Assembly: GCA_040079935.1 (NCBI GenBank)
Contig: JBEBJI010000004.1
Span: 1-64,000, forward strand
DNA length: 64,000 bases
Direction of reading: 5' to 3'
Source: Methylotenera_A sp040079935
GTDB taxonomy: Bacteria > Pseudomonadota > Gammaproteobacteria > Burkholderiales > Methylophilaceae
The notes beneath the pieces are model-generated. The model searched no databases. It saw only the letters and a list, made by a program, of their open reading frames with translations, and was not told where the DNA came from. The position numbers and the translations under genes are program-made. Of this stretch, positions 34,972 to 43,475 are shown one piece after another; within the stretch, counting starts at the first letter, position 1; every line of letters begins with the position of its first letter.

Positions 34972-35391
34972 ATGACTGAATTATCTAAAATGACAAAACC
35001 AAGCGGTATGTTAGGCATCCGCCATGTGGCTTTGTTTATTAAAGATTTAGAGTCTGCGGTGAATTTTTACACCCAAATTATGGGCATGCGCATTGAGTGG
35101 CAGCCCGACGTCGATAATGTGTATTTAACTAACGAGGGTGATGTGTTTGCGCTACATCGCGTGGATTATGTGCCGCAAGGCCAGCAGCGGTTAGACCATA
35201 TTGGCTTTGTGCTAAAAACTGCAGAAGATGTGGATAATTGGTATGCTTATTTTGTGGAAAATAATGTGAAAATTACCGAAGCGCCCCAAACGCATCGCGA
35301 TGGTTCGCATGGTTTTTATTGTTTGGATCCAGTTGGGCATTTGCTGGAATTAATCTATCACCCACCCATTTCAGTCGCCAATTCCAAATAG
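34972..35391 (+). CDS. VOC (glyoxalase/bleomycin-resistance fold) family protein
   Basis: A small metal-dependent VOC-fold protein of 139 residues. The first beta-alpha-beta module starts IRHVALFIKDLESAVNFYT (metal His about residue 18) and the second contains RLDHIGFVL and FYCLDPVGHLLELIYHPP with the metal Glu. The reaction is unknown; glyoxalase I-like or fosfomycin/dioxygenase activities share the fold. The start ATG at 34972 has no clear ribosome binding site and ATGs at 34990 and 35008 are alternatives. Confidence 0.85.
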   Translation: MTELSKMTKPSGMLGIRHVALFIKDLESAVNFYTQIMGMRIEWQPDVDNVYLTNEGDVFALHRVDYVPQGQQRLDHIGFVLKTAEDVDNWYAYFVENNVKITEAPQTHRDGSHGFYCLDPVGHLLELIYHPPISVANSK

Positions 35392-35393
35392 GC

Positions 35394-35711
35394 TTACTGA
35401 GTAACTATTTTTACGGTAAGCGGTTCTTCGTTTTCCAACACATCAATTAATCTATCGACATTGGGGTGTTTGCCGGGACAGTTTTCGGCATCTTCAGTGT
35501 GCTCGGCATACAGCGCCAAGCCTTCAACCGCGGCATCTAGCGTAATGTTGCCATACATTTTATAGAGGTGGTTGTAAACTTTTAGAGAGCCCTGACTGCC
35601 GGGTTTGTTCTCAATGACACCAGCAGGCTTGCCATTCTCGTGATACAGCTCTATGCGTTGCACCTCGTCGGCGCTATCTAGCGTTAACAACACATCACTA
35701 AATTTTTGCAT
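35394..35711 (-). CDS. Conserved hypothetical protein (DUF2322-like)
   Basis: A soluble acidic protein of 105 residues with KPGSQGSLKVYNHLYKMYG in the middle, which recalls DUF2322, a small family of unknown function; I am only moderately sure of that match. AAGGC precedes the ATG at a normal distance. It is convergent with the VOC gene (two-base gap) and lies downstream of coq7 on the same strand. Confidence 0.65.
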   Translation of the reverse strand: MQKFSDVLLTLDSADEVQRIELYHENGKPAGVIENKPGSQGSLKVYNHLYKMYGNITLDAAVEGLALYAEHTEDAENCPGKHPNVDRLIDVLENEEPLTVKIVTQ

Positions 35712-35727
35712 TTTTGCCTTAATTTTT

Positions 35728-35761
35728 CAATATAGTACGCAGTTAAATATAGTACGCAGTT
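35728..35761. repeat. 17-bp tandem duplication across the coq7 stop codon
   Basis: In the coq7 sense ACTGCGTACTATATTTA is followed at once by ACTGCGTACTATATTGA. The TAA stop of coq7 lies in the first unit; the second unit is untranslated. Confidence 0.8.
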
Positions 35762-36366
35762 TTCGTCATGATTTTAGAGGCGAACCTCATGCCAGCTTTA
35801 ACTGGTGCGGGCAGATCGCTTGCACCTAACTGATTAGCCTCTTCGGCATGCCCTATCTCATCTTGTTGCATTTGTTGCACAATTGTACGCGTTTTAATGT
35901 CGGTTTCATCGAGTTGACTTAAATGATTTTGCAAATGCTTGGAAACTTGATTTTCGGTTTCCGCTAAAAAGCCCAAATTCCACTTGTCGCCTAGTGCGCC
36001 TGCAATCGCGCCTAACGTAAAACTGCCTGCATACCAAAGTGGGTTGAGCAAACTTTTGCGCCCGCCGAGCTCATCAATGCGCGCTTCGCACCAAGCCAAG
36101 TGGTCAGTTTCTTCTGCCGCGGCGTGCTCCAAAGCTTTGACGATATGCGGGCTACGCGAAGTGAGCGCTTGGCCACTATACAAGGCTTGCGCACAAACCT
36201 CGCCGACATGATTAATGCGCATCAACGCGGCTGCGTGGCTTTTGCTCACTTCATCCAGCGCTGGTTCATCTAAAGCTGCATCAGGGCGCGGTCTAGCCGC
36301 GTGCGCCTGCGCAAATACAGTGCGTAAACCCGCGTCAAAAGTAGCAATTAATTTATCTGGAATCAT
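35743..36366 (-). CDS. coq7: Demethoxyubiquinone monooxygenase Coq7
   Basis: A di-iron carboxylate enzyme that hydroxylates demethoxyubiquinone in ubiquinone synthesis. The 207 residues have the two EXXH-type metal motifs RINHVGEVCAQALY and AAEETDHLAWCEARI in the first half and DEIGHAEEA near the C-terminus, with two membrane-associated helices between. The betaproteobacterial form has this extended N-terminus. The final residues KTAYYI are encoded by the first unit of a short tandem duplication. Confidence 0.95.
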   Translation of the reverse strand: MIPDKLIATFDAGLRTVFAQAHAARPRPDAALDEPALDEVSKSHAAALMRINHVGEVCAQALYSGQALTSRSPHIVKALEHAAAEETDHLAWCEARIDELGGRKSLLNPLWYAGSFTLGAIAGALGDKWNLGFLAETENQVSKHLQNHLSQLDETDIKTRTIVQQMQQDEIGHAEEANQLGASDLPAPVKAGMRFASKIMTKTAYYI

Positions 36367-36406
36367 ATTTAAGTATGCCGTATTAAGACCATCGTATTAA
36401 GTACAT
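36367..36406 (-). repeat. Imperfect 14-bp direct repeats upstream of coq7
   Basis: On the minus strand TACTTAATACGATG, GTCTTAATACGGCA and TACTTAAATATGA follow each other directly before the coq7 start. They could be operator half-sites or slippage products. Confidence 0.55.
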
Positions 36407-36414
36407 CATAAAAC

Positions 36415-36450
36415 AAAGCCCCACATGAATCTATCAGGCAGGGCTTTTAA
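36415..36450 (-). terminator. Probable ctpA terminator
   Basis: Minus strand: AAAGCCC, 19-base loop, GGGCTTT, then GTTTT. It lies shortly after the ctpA stop and could also be a shortened derivative of the 35-bp repeat (GCCCTGC at one end and ATTCATG in the loop). Confidence 0.55.
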
Positions 36451-36466
36451 TTTCTAAAAAAATAAA

Positions 36467-37924
36467 TTATTTTTTAGTTTCGGCAGGTTTAACGTCAGCG
36501 GCTTTTGCCTCTGTTTGTTTTACTTCGGGCGTTTTTTGCACTGGCAAACCTTTAAGCACGTTCATGGCTTGTTGAAACTGAATATCATCTTTGCTGGCTG
36601 GCTCAATTGGACCTTGTGGCTCAGCAAATTTTTTCTCATTCAGTTTGGCTTTGGCCGCTGCTTCTTTGGCGGCATCTTTTACTTTAGCAGCCTCGGCGGC
36701 TTCGGCCGCGTCTTTAGGGTTTGATAAATGTTTGGCTAAATCGGCTTCATGTAAGTTGTTCGATTGATCTGAACCGTCTTCCACGATAATGTCAGGCACA
36801 ATGCCTTTGGCTTGAATAGAGCGGCCATTCGGCGTGAAATAACGCGCAGTTGTAAGTTTAATCGCGCTACCGTTGTTCATCGGCAAAATGGTTTGCACAG
36901 AGCCTTTACCAAAGCTTTGTATGCCCAAAATGGTCGCGCGTTTGTGGTCTTGTAGCGCACCAGCCACAATTTCAGAAGCTGAAGCCGAACCTGCGTTCAC
37001 CAACACTACCATTGGCGTTTTTTTGTAGTCCGCAGGCACGCTTTTAAGGTAGTCGCCCTTGCCGCGACGCGCGTAATCTAAAGGCGTAGCGCTCAGGCGC
37101 ATTTTAGAATCAGTCACGCGGCCTTCGGTGTAAACTACCAAATCATCTTTGGGCAGAAAAGCAGCAGACACGCCAACAGCCGCATCTAGCAAGCCGCCTG
37201 GGTTATTGCGCATATCTAATACCAAGCCTTTAAACGGACCTTTGTTTTGTGCTTGCAAAGAAATTAATGCTTTAGCAAGGTCTTCGCCCGTGTGTTCTTG
37301 AAACTGGGTAATGCGCACATAGCCGTAACCTGGCTCGATAAATTTATTTTTAACACTTTGCGTTTTAATAATCGCCCGCGTTAAATTAAAGGTAAGCGGT
37401 TTTGTCTCACCTTTACGCAAAACTGTAAGGGTGATTTTGGTGTCTGGCTTACCGCGCATTTTCTTCACGGCATCGTTTAGCGTTAAGCCGCGCACTTGCG
37501 TGTCATCCAGCTTCATAATCAAGTCGCCAGATTTTAGACCGGCTTTGTAAGCAGGGCTGTCTTCAATCGGCGTCACTACTTTTACTAGGCCTTCTTCCAT
37601 GGCCACTTCTATACCCAAACCGCCAAATTCACCTTGCGTGCCTGCTTGCAAGTCTTTGTAGGCATCAGCATCCATAAAAGTAGAGTGCGGATCTAGCCCT
37701 GCAAGCATGCCAGTTAAAGCTTCGTTGATAAGTTTTTTATCTTCAACGGGTTCGACATAATCGCTTTTCACCTTGCCAAACACTTCGGCAAACACACGCA
37801 AATCATCAATTGGCAATTGAGAGGCGGTGACTTTTTCAGCCAAAGCCGAAAAGTTAAGGCTAATCAAAACGCCAATTAATACGCCAGATCCGATTAAGCC
37901 AAATTTTTCAAAAGTAGAACGCAT
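36467..37924 (-). CDS. ctpA: C-terminal processing peptidase, S41 family
   Basis: A periplasmic serine protease of 485 residues. It has an N-terminal signal/anchor (residues 7-30), a PDZ domain (FGGLGIEVAMEEGLVKVVTP), and the S41 catalytic domain with Ser in NAGSASASEIVAGAL and Lys in QSFGKGSVQT. The C-terminal 90 residues are Ala/Lys-rich and likely disordered or coiled. The start at 37924 is set by AAGGGTG six bases upstream; an ATG at 37939 overlaps that site. Relatives process secreted or peptidoglycan-related proteins; the substrate here is unknown. Confidence 0.94.
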   Translation of the reverse strand: MRSTFEKFGLIGSGVLIGVLISLNFSALAEKVTASQLPIDDLRVFAEVFGKVKSDYVEPVEDKKLINEALTGMLAGLDPHSTFMDADAYKDLQAGTQGEFGGLGIEVAMEEGLVKVVTPIEDSPAYKAGLKSGDLIMKLDDTQVRGLTLNDAVKKMRGKPDTKITLTVLRKGETKPLTFNLTRAIIKTQSVKNKFIEPGYGYVRITQFQEHTGEDLAKALISLQAQNKGPFKGLVLDMRNNPGGLLDAAVGVSAAFLPKDDLVVYTEGRVTDSKMRLSATPLDYARRGKGDYLKSVPADYKKTPMVVLVNAGSASASEIVAGALQDHKRATILGIQSFGKGSVQTILPMNNGSAIKLTTARYFTPNGRSIQAKGIVPDIIVEDGSDQSNNLHEADLAKHLSNPKDAAEAAEAAKVKDAAKEAAAKAKLNEKKFAEPQGPIEPASKDDIQFQQAMNVLKGLPVQKTPEVKQTEAKAADVKPAETKK

Positions 37925-38050
37925 GCACACCCTTTTCATTAAAATAAACTATTGCATCACTCATCTCAGAGCATACAATTAAATATAGGTTCATTTTGCG
38001 CTATTTCAAGTCTTATTAATAGTGCGCAGTCAATTATTTTTGGAGCGGGA

Positions 38051-38326
38051 ATGTCTAAAAACACGGTAGAAATTAGCTATTGCACACAATGCAGATGGTT
38101 GCTGCGCGCGGCTTGGTTGGCACAAGAGCTGTTAACAACTTTTGAGACAGATTTAAGCGCTGTCAGTTTATGCCCTGGCACAGGCGGAGTGTTTGAGGTG
38201 CGATTGAATGACGCGGTGATATTTTCGCGTAAAGAGGCTGGGCGTTTTCCAGAGTCGAAAGAGTTAAAACAATTGATTCGCGATGTCATTGCGCCAGAGC
38301 GAGATTTAGGTCATAGCGACAAATAA
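38051..38326 (+). CDS. SelT/SelW/SelH (Rdx) family thioredoxin-fold protein
   Basis: A small cytosolic protein of 92 residues with the CxxC redox motif at the start: ISYCTQCRWLLRAAW (Cys10, Cys13 approximately), then GTGGVFEVRLN and FPESKELKQLIRD, typical of bacterial Rdx selenoprotein-W-like proteins with Cys in place of Sec. The start ATG 38051 is preceded by GGAG five bases away; the frame open further upstream lacks any site. The substrate is unknown. Confidence 0.85.
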   Translation: MSKNTVEISYCTQCRWLLRAAWLAQELLTTFETDLSAVSLCPGTGGVFEVRLNDAVIFSRKEAGRFPESKELKQLIRDVIAPERDLGHSDK

Positions 38327-38344
38327 GTTTGTTAAGATTGGCAA

Positions 38345-38359
38345 TGCGAATTATTTGCA
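38345..38359. promoter_or_regulatory. 7-1-7 palindrome overlapping the ferritin promoter (Fur-like candidate)
   Basis: TGCGAAT-T-ATTTGCA is a near-perfect 7-1-7 palindrome. It agrees with the Fur 7-1-7 pattern TGATAATnATTATCA at 10 of 14 positions and overlaps the predicted -35 box. An iron-related regulator is plausible given the gene, but its identity is not shown. Confidence 0.4.
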
Positions 38360-38383
38360 ATAGACTGTACTTGTTAATATAAA
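38355..38383 (+). promoter_or_regulatory. Predicted sigma-70 promoter of the bacterioferritin-like gene
   Basis: TTGCAA at 38355-38360 and TATAAA at 38378-38383 with a 17-base spacer; the ATG is at 38397 with AAGGAG upstream, leaving a very short leader. Confidence 0.6.
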
Positions 38384-38396
38384 AAAGGAGCACGAA

Positions 38397-38858
38397 ATGG
38401 CAGCAAATCATGGTGTTGATACCCCAGTTACTAAAGCATTAAATAAAATTTTGGAGTTAGAACTTGCAGGCGTGGTGCGTTATACGCATTATGCGCTGAT
38501 GGTATTTGGCTACAATCGCATTCCTATCGTGTCTTGGTTGCGTAGCCAAGCAACAGAATCGCTAATGCATGCCGATAAAGCCGGTGAGCTAATTACACAT
38601 TTGGGCGGACATCCTTCGCTTTCTATCGGCCCATTATTAGAGACACATAATCACGATATTGGCGATATTTTGCGCGAATCGATGGCGCATGAAACATTAG
38701 CATTAAATGCTTATAAAGCCTTGTTAAAGCTGGTGGAGGGCGATTCTGTGATGTTAGAAGAATATGCGCGCGAGATGATTTATCAAGAAGAATTACATTC
38801 TGGCGAGGTGGATAAAATGCTGCGTAAACCTGGTGATTTGGCAAAGTTTAATGAATAG
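38397..38858 (+). CDS. Bacterioferritin-like ferritin-domain protein
   Basis: A four-helix ferritin-like protein of 153 residues. Di-iron ligands are seen in LELAGVVRYTHY (helix A Glu), ATESLMHADKAGE (helix B), AHETLALNAYK (helix C Glu) and YQEELHSGEVDKM (helix D Glu/His). The helix B pair reads ESLMH, spaced by one more residue than the EMKH of E. coli Bfr, so heme binding as in Bfr cannot be assumed. This form is common in betaproteobacteria. AAGGAG precedes the ATG. It is probably for iron storage or detoxification. Confidence 0.85.
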   Translation: MAANHGVDTPVTKALNKILELELAGVVRYTHYALMVFGYNRIPIVSWLRSQATESLMHADKAGELITHLGGHPSLSIGPLLETHNHDIGDILRESMAHETLALNAYKALLKLVEGDSVMLEEYAREMIYQEELHSGEVDKMLRKPGDLAKFNE

Positions 38859-38889
38859 AAAGTCTCGCGAATAAATAAATTAAATAGAT

Positions 38890-38924
38890 GCCCTGAGAGC
38901 CAATATCCATGCGGCCTACAGGGC
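38890..38924 (+). repeat. 35-bp palindromic repeat, copy G (convergent gene junction)
   Basis: GCCCTGAGAGCC, loop AATATCCATGC, GGCCTACAGGGC, followed on the plus side by ATGCACTTTT. It lies between the convergent ferritin-like gene and the NlpC/P60 gene. Confidence 0.92.
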
Positions 38925-38944
38925 ATGCACTTTTAAAGATAGTT

Positions 38945-39496
38945 TTACTGCGAAGAACTTATTTCGTTTGAGTTCGCTTCGTTTTCCAACCGTTGTGCGC
39001 CGTTGTAGCGGCTGGCCCAATAACTTGTCTGCATGCTTTCTACTCGCACAGCCCCGCCAGTTCTAGGTGCGTGTACAAATTTATTATCACCTACGTAAAT
39101 GCCAACGTGCGAAAAGGCGTGTTTTAGCGTATTAAAAAATACCAAATCGCCAGGTTGTAACTCATCTTTCTTAACCGTTTTGCCAATCTGACTAATCGCG
39201 CGCGCGGTGGGCGGCAAGGTTAAATTGGCGGCTTGGCTGAACACATAGCGCACAAAACCGCTGCAATCAAAGCCCGTATCTGGGTTGCTGCCACCGTATT
39301 TGTATTTAATCCCCGTCAGACTAAGTGCGTTAATCAGCACTTCCTGCGCTTTGGCCTGCCAGCCGCTCGGCGTTGTTTGGCTGCTTGTTTCTTCGGCGCT
39401 GTATAGCGTAATGCCTTCAGCGTTTTCAGCCAGCACTTCCTCTGCCATTGCGGGCAAGCTAAAGCATAAGCATAAAATTAAAGTAAGAATTTTCAT
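38945..39496 (-). CDS. C40 family (NlpC/P60) peptidoglycan endopeptidase
   Basis: A secreted cysteine peptidase of 183 residues. Signal peptide about 1-18 (LCLCFSLPAMA). The NlpC/P60 domain (about 48-165) has catalytic Cys in GFDCSGFVRYVF, His in FSHVGIYVG and the third polar residue in KFVHAPRTGG. Such enzymes cut gamma-D-Glu-diaminopimelate bonds in the cell wall. The C-terminal tail is short and polar. Confidence 0.93.
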   Translation of the reverse strand: MKILTLILCLCFSLPAMAEEVLAENAEGITLYSAEETSSQTTPSGWQAKAQEVLINALSLTGIKYKYGGSNPDTGFDCSGFVRYVFSQAANLTLPPTARAISQIGKTVKKDELQPGDLVFFNTLKHAFSHVGIYVGDNKFVHAPRTGGAVRVESMQTSYWASRYNGAQRLENEANSNEISSSQ

Positions 39497-39566
39497 TGAA
39501 TTTAAAACTAGAAAACCTGCCCTAAAGACTAAATTAAAATCTTAAGGGCAAGTTAATTTGATTGAT

Positions 39567-39863
39567 TTATTGTTTTGCCATAGCGTTTTTGATCATGCCA
39601 ACGATAGCCAATAACACGCCACCGCCCACACCACCACCAGCTATTTGGGCAATGATAGAGCCAATATCCATGCCGCCTGCAGTGCCAGCCGCAGCTACGC
39701 CACCCATGCCCAGCATGCCGAGCAATTGACCACCCAAACCCCCGCCCAAAACGCCAATAACTGAATTTAGCGCAGTGCCCATACTCAAGTTTTTCATCAA
39801 ACTACCAGCAATGTTGCCGCCTACAGCACCACTAATTAACTGAATAATTAAAGCTAAGTCCAT
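39567..39863 (-). CDS. Gly/Ala-rich small membrane protein, conserved hypothetical
   Basis: A protein of 98 residues made almost entirely of hydrophobic and glycine segments (SGAVGGNIAGSLMKNLSMG, GGGLGGQLLGMLG, GGGVGGGVLLAIVGMIKN). GGAGG sits just before the ATG. It resembles small glycine-zipper membrane proteins found in many proteobacteria; the function is unknown. Its MDIG-coding segment mimics the 35-bp repeat loop by coincidence of codons. Confidence 0.75.
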   Translation of the reverse strand: MDLALIIQLISGAVGGNIAGSLMKNLSMGTALNSVIGVLGGGLGGQLLGMLGMGGVAAAGTAGGMDIGSIIAQIAGGGVGGGVLLAIVGMIKNAMAKQ

Positions 39864-39992
39864 ACATCCTCCCTCAAAGTAATGACAGAATTAAATCTTG
39901 CTGCAACGTAAGGCTAACAACTTATAAAGCATAACGCAATACTTTTTATGCGTGCCCAAAACCGTAAGCCATATTCATGGGATAATTTCGGC

Positions 39993-41924
39993 ATGTCAGC
40001 AGATTCCCAGCTAAACCAAATATTTAAGCAAGACGGCGCGTTAGAAACCGCGATTGAAGGCTTTAGCGAGCGCGCTCAGCAGCTAGAAATGGCGCTGGCG
40101 ATAGAAGCTGCCATTAAAGAAAATAAACAATTGGTGGCTGAAGCGGGCACGGGCACGGGTAAAACCTTTGCCTACTTAGTACCAGCGCTGCTTTCTGGCG
40201 GCAAGGTGATTATTTCCACGGGTACAAAGAATTTACAAGATCAGCTTTTTAGCCGCGATTTGCCTAATGTGCGCGATGCCTTAAAAGTGCCAGTAAGCGT
40301 GGCGATGCTCAAAGGCCGCGCTAATTATGTGTGTCATTATCATTTAGAAGCCGCCACAAATAGCGGTCGTTTTGCCAGCCGCGAAGACGCTAAATATGTA
40401 CATTTAATTAAAAACTTTGCCGAAAATAGCAAAACGGGCGATAAATCAGAGCTTACTGAAGTGCCAGAAAATGCGACCATTTGGCTCAATGTGACTTCAA
40501 CAAGAGATAATTGCCTCGGCCAAGATTGCCAATATTATAAAGAGTGTTTTGTGATGGAAGCACGTAAAAAAGCGCTAGCGGCGGATGTGGTGGTGGTGAA
40601 TCATCATTTATTTTTTGCTGATGTCATGCTACGCGACGAAGGGGTGACCGAGCTTTTACCTTCGGCAAATACCGTGATTTTTGATGAAGCGCACCAACTG
40701 CCGGAAGTGGCGGGTTTGTTTTTTGGTGAAGATATTTCAACCAGCCAACTCATTGAGCTTTGCCGAGATAGCTTGATAGCACATTTGAGCTTGGCGAAAG
40801 ATTGCGTGGCTTTGGGCGAGGCAATTCCTAAACTGGAAAAAGCCTGCAAAGATTTCCGCCTGATTTTTGCTTACGAAGGATCGCGTTTACCTGTCAATAA
40901 AGCGTTGGCGTTAAAGGGTTTTGAAGTCGCTTTTAGCGACATGCAAACCACGTTAAAAGACCTTACAAAAGTGCTAGAAAGCCAAGCGGCGCGCGACCCG
41001 ATGCTAGAAAAGTGTTGGCAGCGTGGCGAGGCGCTGGGCGAGCAACTTAAAAGCTGGTTTAAGGCCAGCAACGCTAATTTGGTACGCTGGGTAGAGGTTT
41101 TTGCGCAAAGCGTGCAATTACATGCAACGCCGCTTAGCGTCGCGGATAGTTTTGGCAAACAACTTAACGCGCAGCCACGCGCGTGGATTTTCACTTCCGC
41201 CACGCTGGCAGTAAAAAGTGATTTTAGCCACTACATTGCGCAAATGGGCTTACAAAATGCCGACACAGGCTTTTGGGAAAGCCCGTTTGACTATGGCCAG
41301 CAAGCCTTATTATATGCGCCTGCTGGCATGCCAGACCCGAATAGTGCCGGCTATACCGCCGCCGTTGCAGCTGTTAGTTTGCCAGTCATCCAAGCAAGTA
41401 AAGGTCGTGCCTTTGTGCTGTGTACCAGTTTGCGTGCCATGCGCGAAGTGCATGCATTGTTAAAAGATGCGTTTGGCGAAAACGGCATGGAATACCCACT
41501 GTTATTGCAAGGCGAAAGCACACGCACCGAGCTGCTAGACCGCTTTCGCGCGCATGGCAATGCCGTACTTGTTGGCTCACAGAGCTTTTGGGAAGGTGTC
41601 GATGTACGCGGCGAAGCATTATCTGTCGTGATTATCGATAAGCTGCCATTCGCCCCGCCCGATGACCCAGTGCTTTCTGCGCGTATTGATAAGATGAACG
41701 AGGAAGGCAAAAATGCCTTTATGGAATATCAGCTCCCATATTCAGTCATCACTTTGAAGCAGGGCGCAGGGCGGTTAATTCGCGATGAATCGGATAGGGG
41801 CGTGCTGGTGATTTGCGACCCGCGCTTAATCACCAAACCTTATGGCAAGCGCATCTGGCAAAGCTTGCCGCCGTTTAAGCGGACCAAAGAGTTGGCGGAT
41901 GTAGAAGCGTTTTTTGCGCCATGA
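39993..41924 (+). CDS. ATP-dependent DNA helicase, DinG/YoaA (XPD-like) family
   Basis: A superfamily-2 5'-3' helicase of about 643 residues with an Fe-S cluster. Walker A is AEAGTGTGKTFAYL; the four cluster cysteines are in NYVCHYH, then CLGQDCQYYKEC; the DEAH box is FDEAHQLPEV; late motifs are VGSQSFWEGVDVRGE and LKQGAGRLIRDESDRGV. These features and the length fit YoaA more than canonical DinG. The ATG at 39993 matches the usual family N-terminus; an ATG at 39948 would add 15 residues. It overlaps arfB by four bases, starting a tightly packed run of five genes. Confidence 0.92.
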   Translation: MSADSQLNQIFKQDGALETAIEGFSERAQQLEMALAIEAAIKENKQLVAEAGTGTGKTFAYLVPALLSGGKVIISTGTKNLQDQLFSRDLPNVRDALKVPVSVAMLKGRANYVCHYHLEAATNSGRFASREDAKYVHLIKNFAENSKTGDKSELTEVPENATIWLNVTSTRDNCLGQDCQYYKECFVMEARKKALAADVVVVNHHLFFADVMLRDEGVTELLPSANTVIFDEAHQLPEVAGLFFGEDISTSQLIELCRDSLIAHLSLAKDCVALGEAIPKLEKACKDFRLIFAYEGSRLPVNKALALKGFEVAFSDMQTTLKDLTKVLESQAARDPMLEKCWQRGEALGEQLKSWFKASNANLVRWVEVFAQSVQLHATPLSVADSFGKQLNAQPRAWIFTSATLAVKSDFSHYIAQMGLQNADTGFWESPFDYGQQALLYAPAGMPDPNSAGYTAAVAAVSLPVIQASKGRAFVLCTSLRAMREVHALLKDAFGENGMEYPLLLQGESTRTELLDRFRAHGNAVLVGSQSFWEGVDVRGEALSVVIIDKLPFAPPDDPVLSARIDKMNEEGKNAFMEYQLPYSVITLKQGAGRLIRDESDRGVLVICDPRLITKPYGKRIWQSLPPFKRTKELADVEAFFAP

Positions 41925-42319
41925 TTTTAATCCCTGAATCTGAATATGAACTCGCCGCCATCCGCGCGCAGGGGGCGGGTGGGCAGAATGTGAATAAAGT
42001 TTCCAGCGCAATTCATTTGCGTTTTGATATTCACGCTTCATCGTTGAGTGATTGGCTTAAAAATAGACTAATGCATTGCAAAGATAGTCGTATTACTGAT
42101 GAAGGCGTGCTGATTTTAAAAGCGCAGCAATACCGCACGCAAGAGGCGAATAAGAAGGATGCAATTGTGCGCCTGCACGAGATTATTAATGCGGCAAACC
42201 ATGTAAAACCCATGCGCTACGCCACCAAACCGAGTTATGGCTCAAAACAGCGGCGCTTAGAAGGTAAGACGATTCGTAAGCAGGTTAAGCAATTGCGCGG
42301 TAAAATATCTTCCGAATGA
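41921..42319 (+). CDS. arfB: Alternative ribosome-rescue factor ArfB (YaeJ)
   Basis: A peptidyl-tRNA hydrolase of 132 residues that frees ribosomes stalled without a stop codon. The catalytic GGQ is in RAQGAGGQNVNKVSSAIHLR (about residues 15-34) and the C-terminal basic tail (KPSYGSKQRRLEGKTIRKQV) enters the mRNA channel. Its start overlaps the helicase stop (ATGA), and its own stop overlaps tsaB in the same way. Confidence 0.95.
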   Translation: MILIPESEYELAAIRAQGAGGQNVNKVSSAIHLRFDIHASSLSDWLKNRLMHCKDSRITDEGVLILKAQQYRTQEANKKDAIVRLHEIINAANHVKPMRYATKPSYGSKQRRLEGKTIRKQVKQLRGKISSE

Positions 42320-42999
42320 ATTTATTAAGTTTAGATACTTCTACCGAATACTTATCGCTTGCTTTGCAGCTTGGAGATAAAACGTTTACGCATTATCAAC
42401 AGGCAGGTAACGCTTCGTCGGAGCTGATTTTGCCGCAAATTCAAGCGCTGTTAGAAGAAGCCAAAACTAAGTTAAGCGATTTGGATGGTATTGCTTTTGG
42501 CTCAGGACCAGGCGCGTTTACTGGTGTGCGCATTGCCTGCGGCGTGGCGCAGGGTTTGGGGTTTGGCGCGAATATTCCTGTGGTGGGCGTGAATACTTTG
42601 CTGGCGTTGGCGGAAGCGAGCGGTGAAGAACAAGTCATCGCGTGTTTGGACGCGCGCATGGGCGAGATTTACCATGCGGCTTTTATAAAAGAAAAGGATG
42701 GTTGGAAAGAAATAAGCGCGACAAAAGTATGTAAGCCAGAAGCCTCACCGTTATTGACTTGCAGAGCAGCAGGTGTGGGCAGTGGTTGGGTGGTTTATGG
42801 TGAAGTTTTAGGAAAAATTTACTCTGAAAATTTAACTAAAATACTTCCAAATATTACGCCAACGGCTGAAGCGATTTTGCGTTTAGCAAAACCAATTTTT
42901 GCAGCAGGTTTAGCCAAACCAGCGAGCGAAGCCGCGCCGATTTACATTCGTAACCGTGTAGCACTGACCACGCAAGAGCGTGAGCAAGGTCAACGTTTA
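42316..42999 (+). CDS. tsaB: tRNA threonylcarbamoyladenosine biosynthesis protein TsaB
   Basis: TsaB is the scaffold partner of TsaD and TsaE in making t6A37 on ANN-decoding tRNAs. Its 227 or so residues have the ASKHA fold: LLSLDTSTEYLSLAL at the start, GSGPGAFTGVRIACGVAQGL (about 57-76) and ACLDARMGEIYHAAF. It overlaps arfB at its start and rimI at its end by four bases each. A stretch near codons 140-151 has weak 35-bp repeat similarity. Confidence 0.94.
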
Positions 43000-43475
43000 T
43001 GAGTGCGCAATTGAAACCAAACTTGTCATTACGTCCGATGCAGATGGACGATTTGGACGCGATTATGCAAATCGAGCCGACGATTTATTCTCACCCGTGG
43101 ACGCGTGGAAACTTTAGCGATTCGCTAAACTCGGGCTACAGCGCTTGGGTATTAGAAGAGAAAAATGAAATGATCGGTTATGCCTTAATGATGATGGTGA
43201 TGGACGAAGCGCACTTGCTAAATTTAAGCATTGCCAAACAGCGACAAAAGCAAGGGCTTGGGCGCTATTTGTTGGAACACATGGTGACAATTTCCAAACG
43301 CCACAAGGCTACCAATATGTTTTTAGAAGTGCGTACCAGTAATATTTCTGCAATCGCACTCTATGAAAACATGGGTTTTTGCGAAATATCAGTGCGGCGC
43401 GGTTATTATCCTGCTGATCCAAAAACAAGTGAAACTGGCCGCGAAGATGCTGTTTTAATGGGATTAGCGCTATGA
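42999..43475 (+). CDS. rimI: Ribosomal protein S18-alanine N-acetyltransferase
   Basis: A GNAT acetyltransferase of 158 residues that acetylates the N-terminus of S18. Its acetyl-CoA loop is RQKQGLGRYLLEHM (about 83-96), followed by FLEVRTSNISAIALYENMGF, the RimI signature, and RRGYYPADPKTSETGREDAVLM. The tsaB-rimI linkage is widely conserved. It overlaps both neighbours by four bases. Confidence 0.94.
   Translation: MSAQLKPNLSLRPMQMDDLDAIMQIEPTIYSHPWTRGNFSDSLNSGYSAWVLEEKNEMIGYALMMMVMDEAHLLNLSIAKQRQKQGLGRYLLEHMVTISKRHKATNMFLEVRTSNISAIALYENMGFCEISVRRGYYPADPKTSETGREDAVLMGLAL

Noticed and set aside
39646..39680. Repeat-like AGAGCCAATATCCATG inside the 98-residue Gly-rich gene
   Set aside because: It encodes GGMDIGSI, a natural protein motif, in frame 3, and the left arm is absent; chance similarity is more likely.
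42733..42767. Weak repeat similarity in tsaB
   Set aside because: About 24 of 35 matches, but the KPE residues are a normal TsaB feature.
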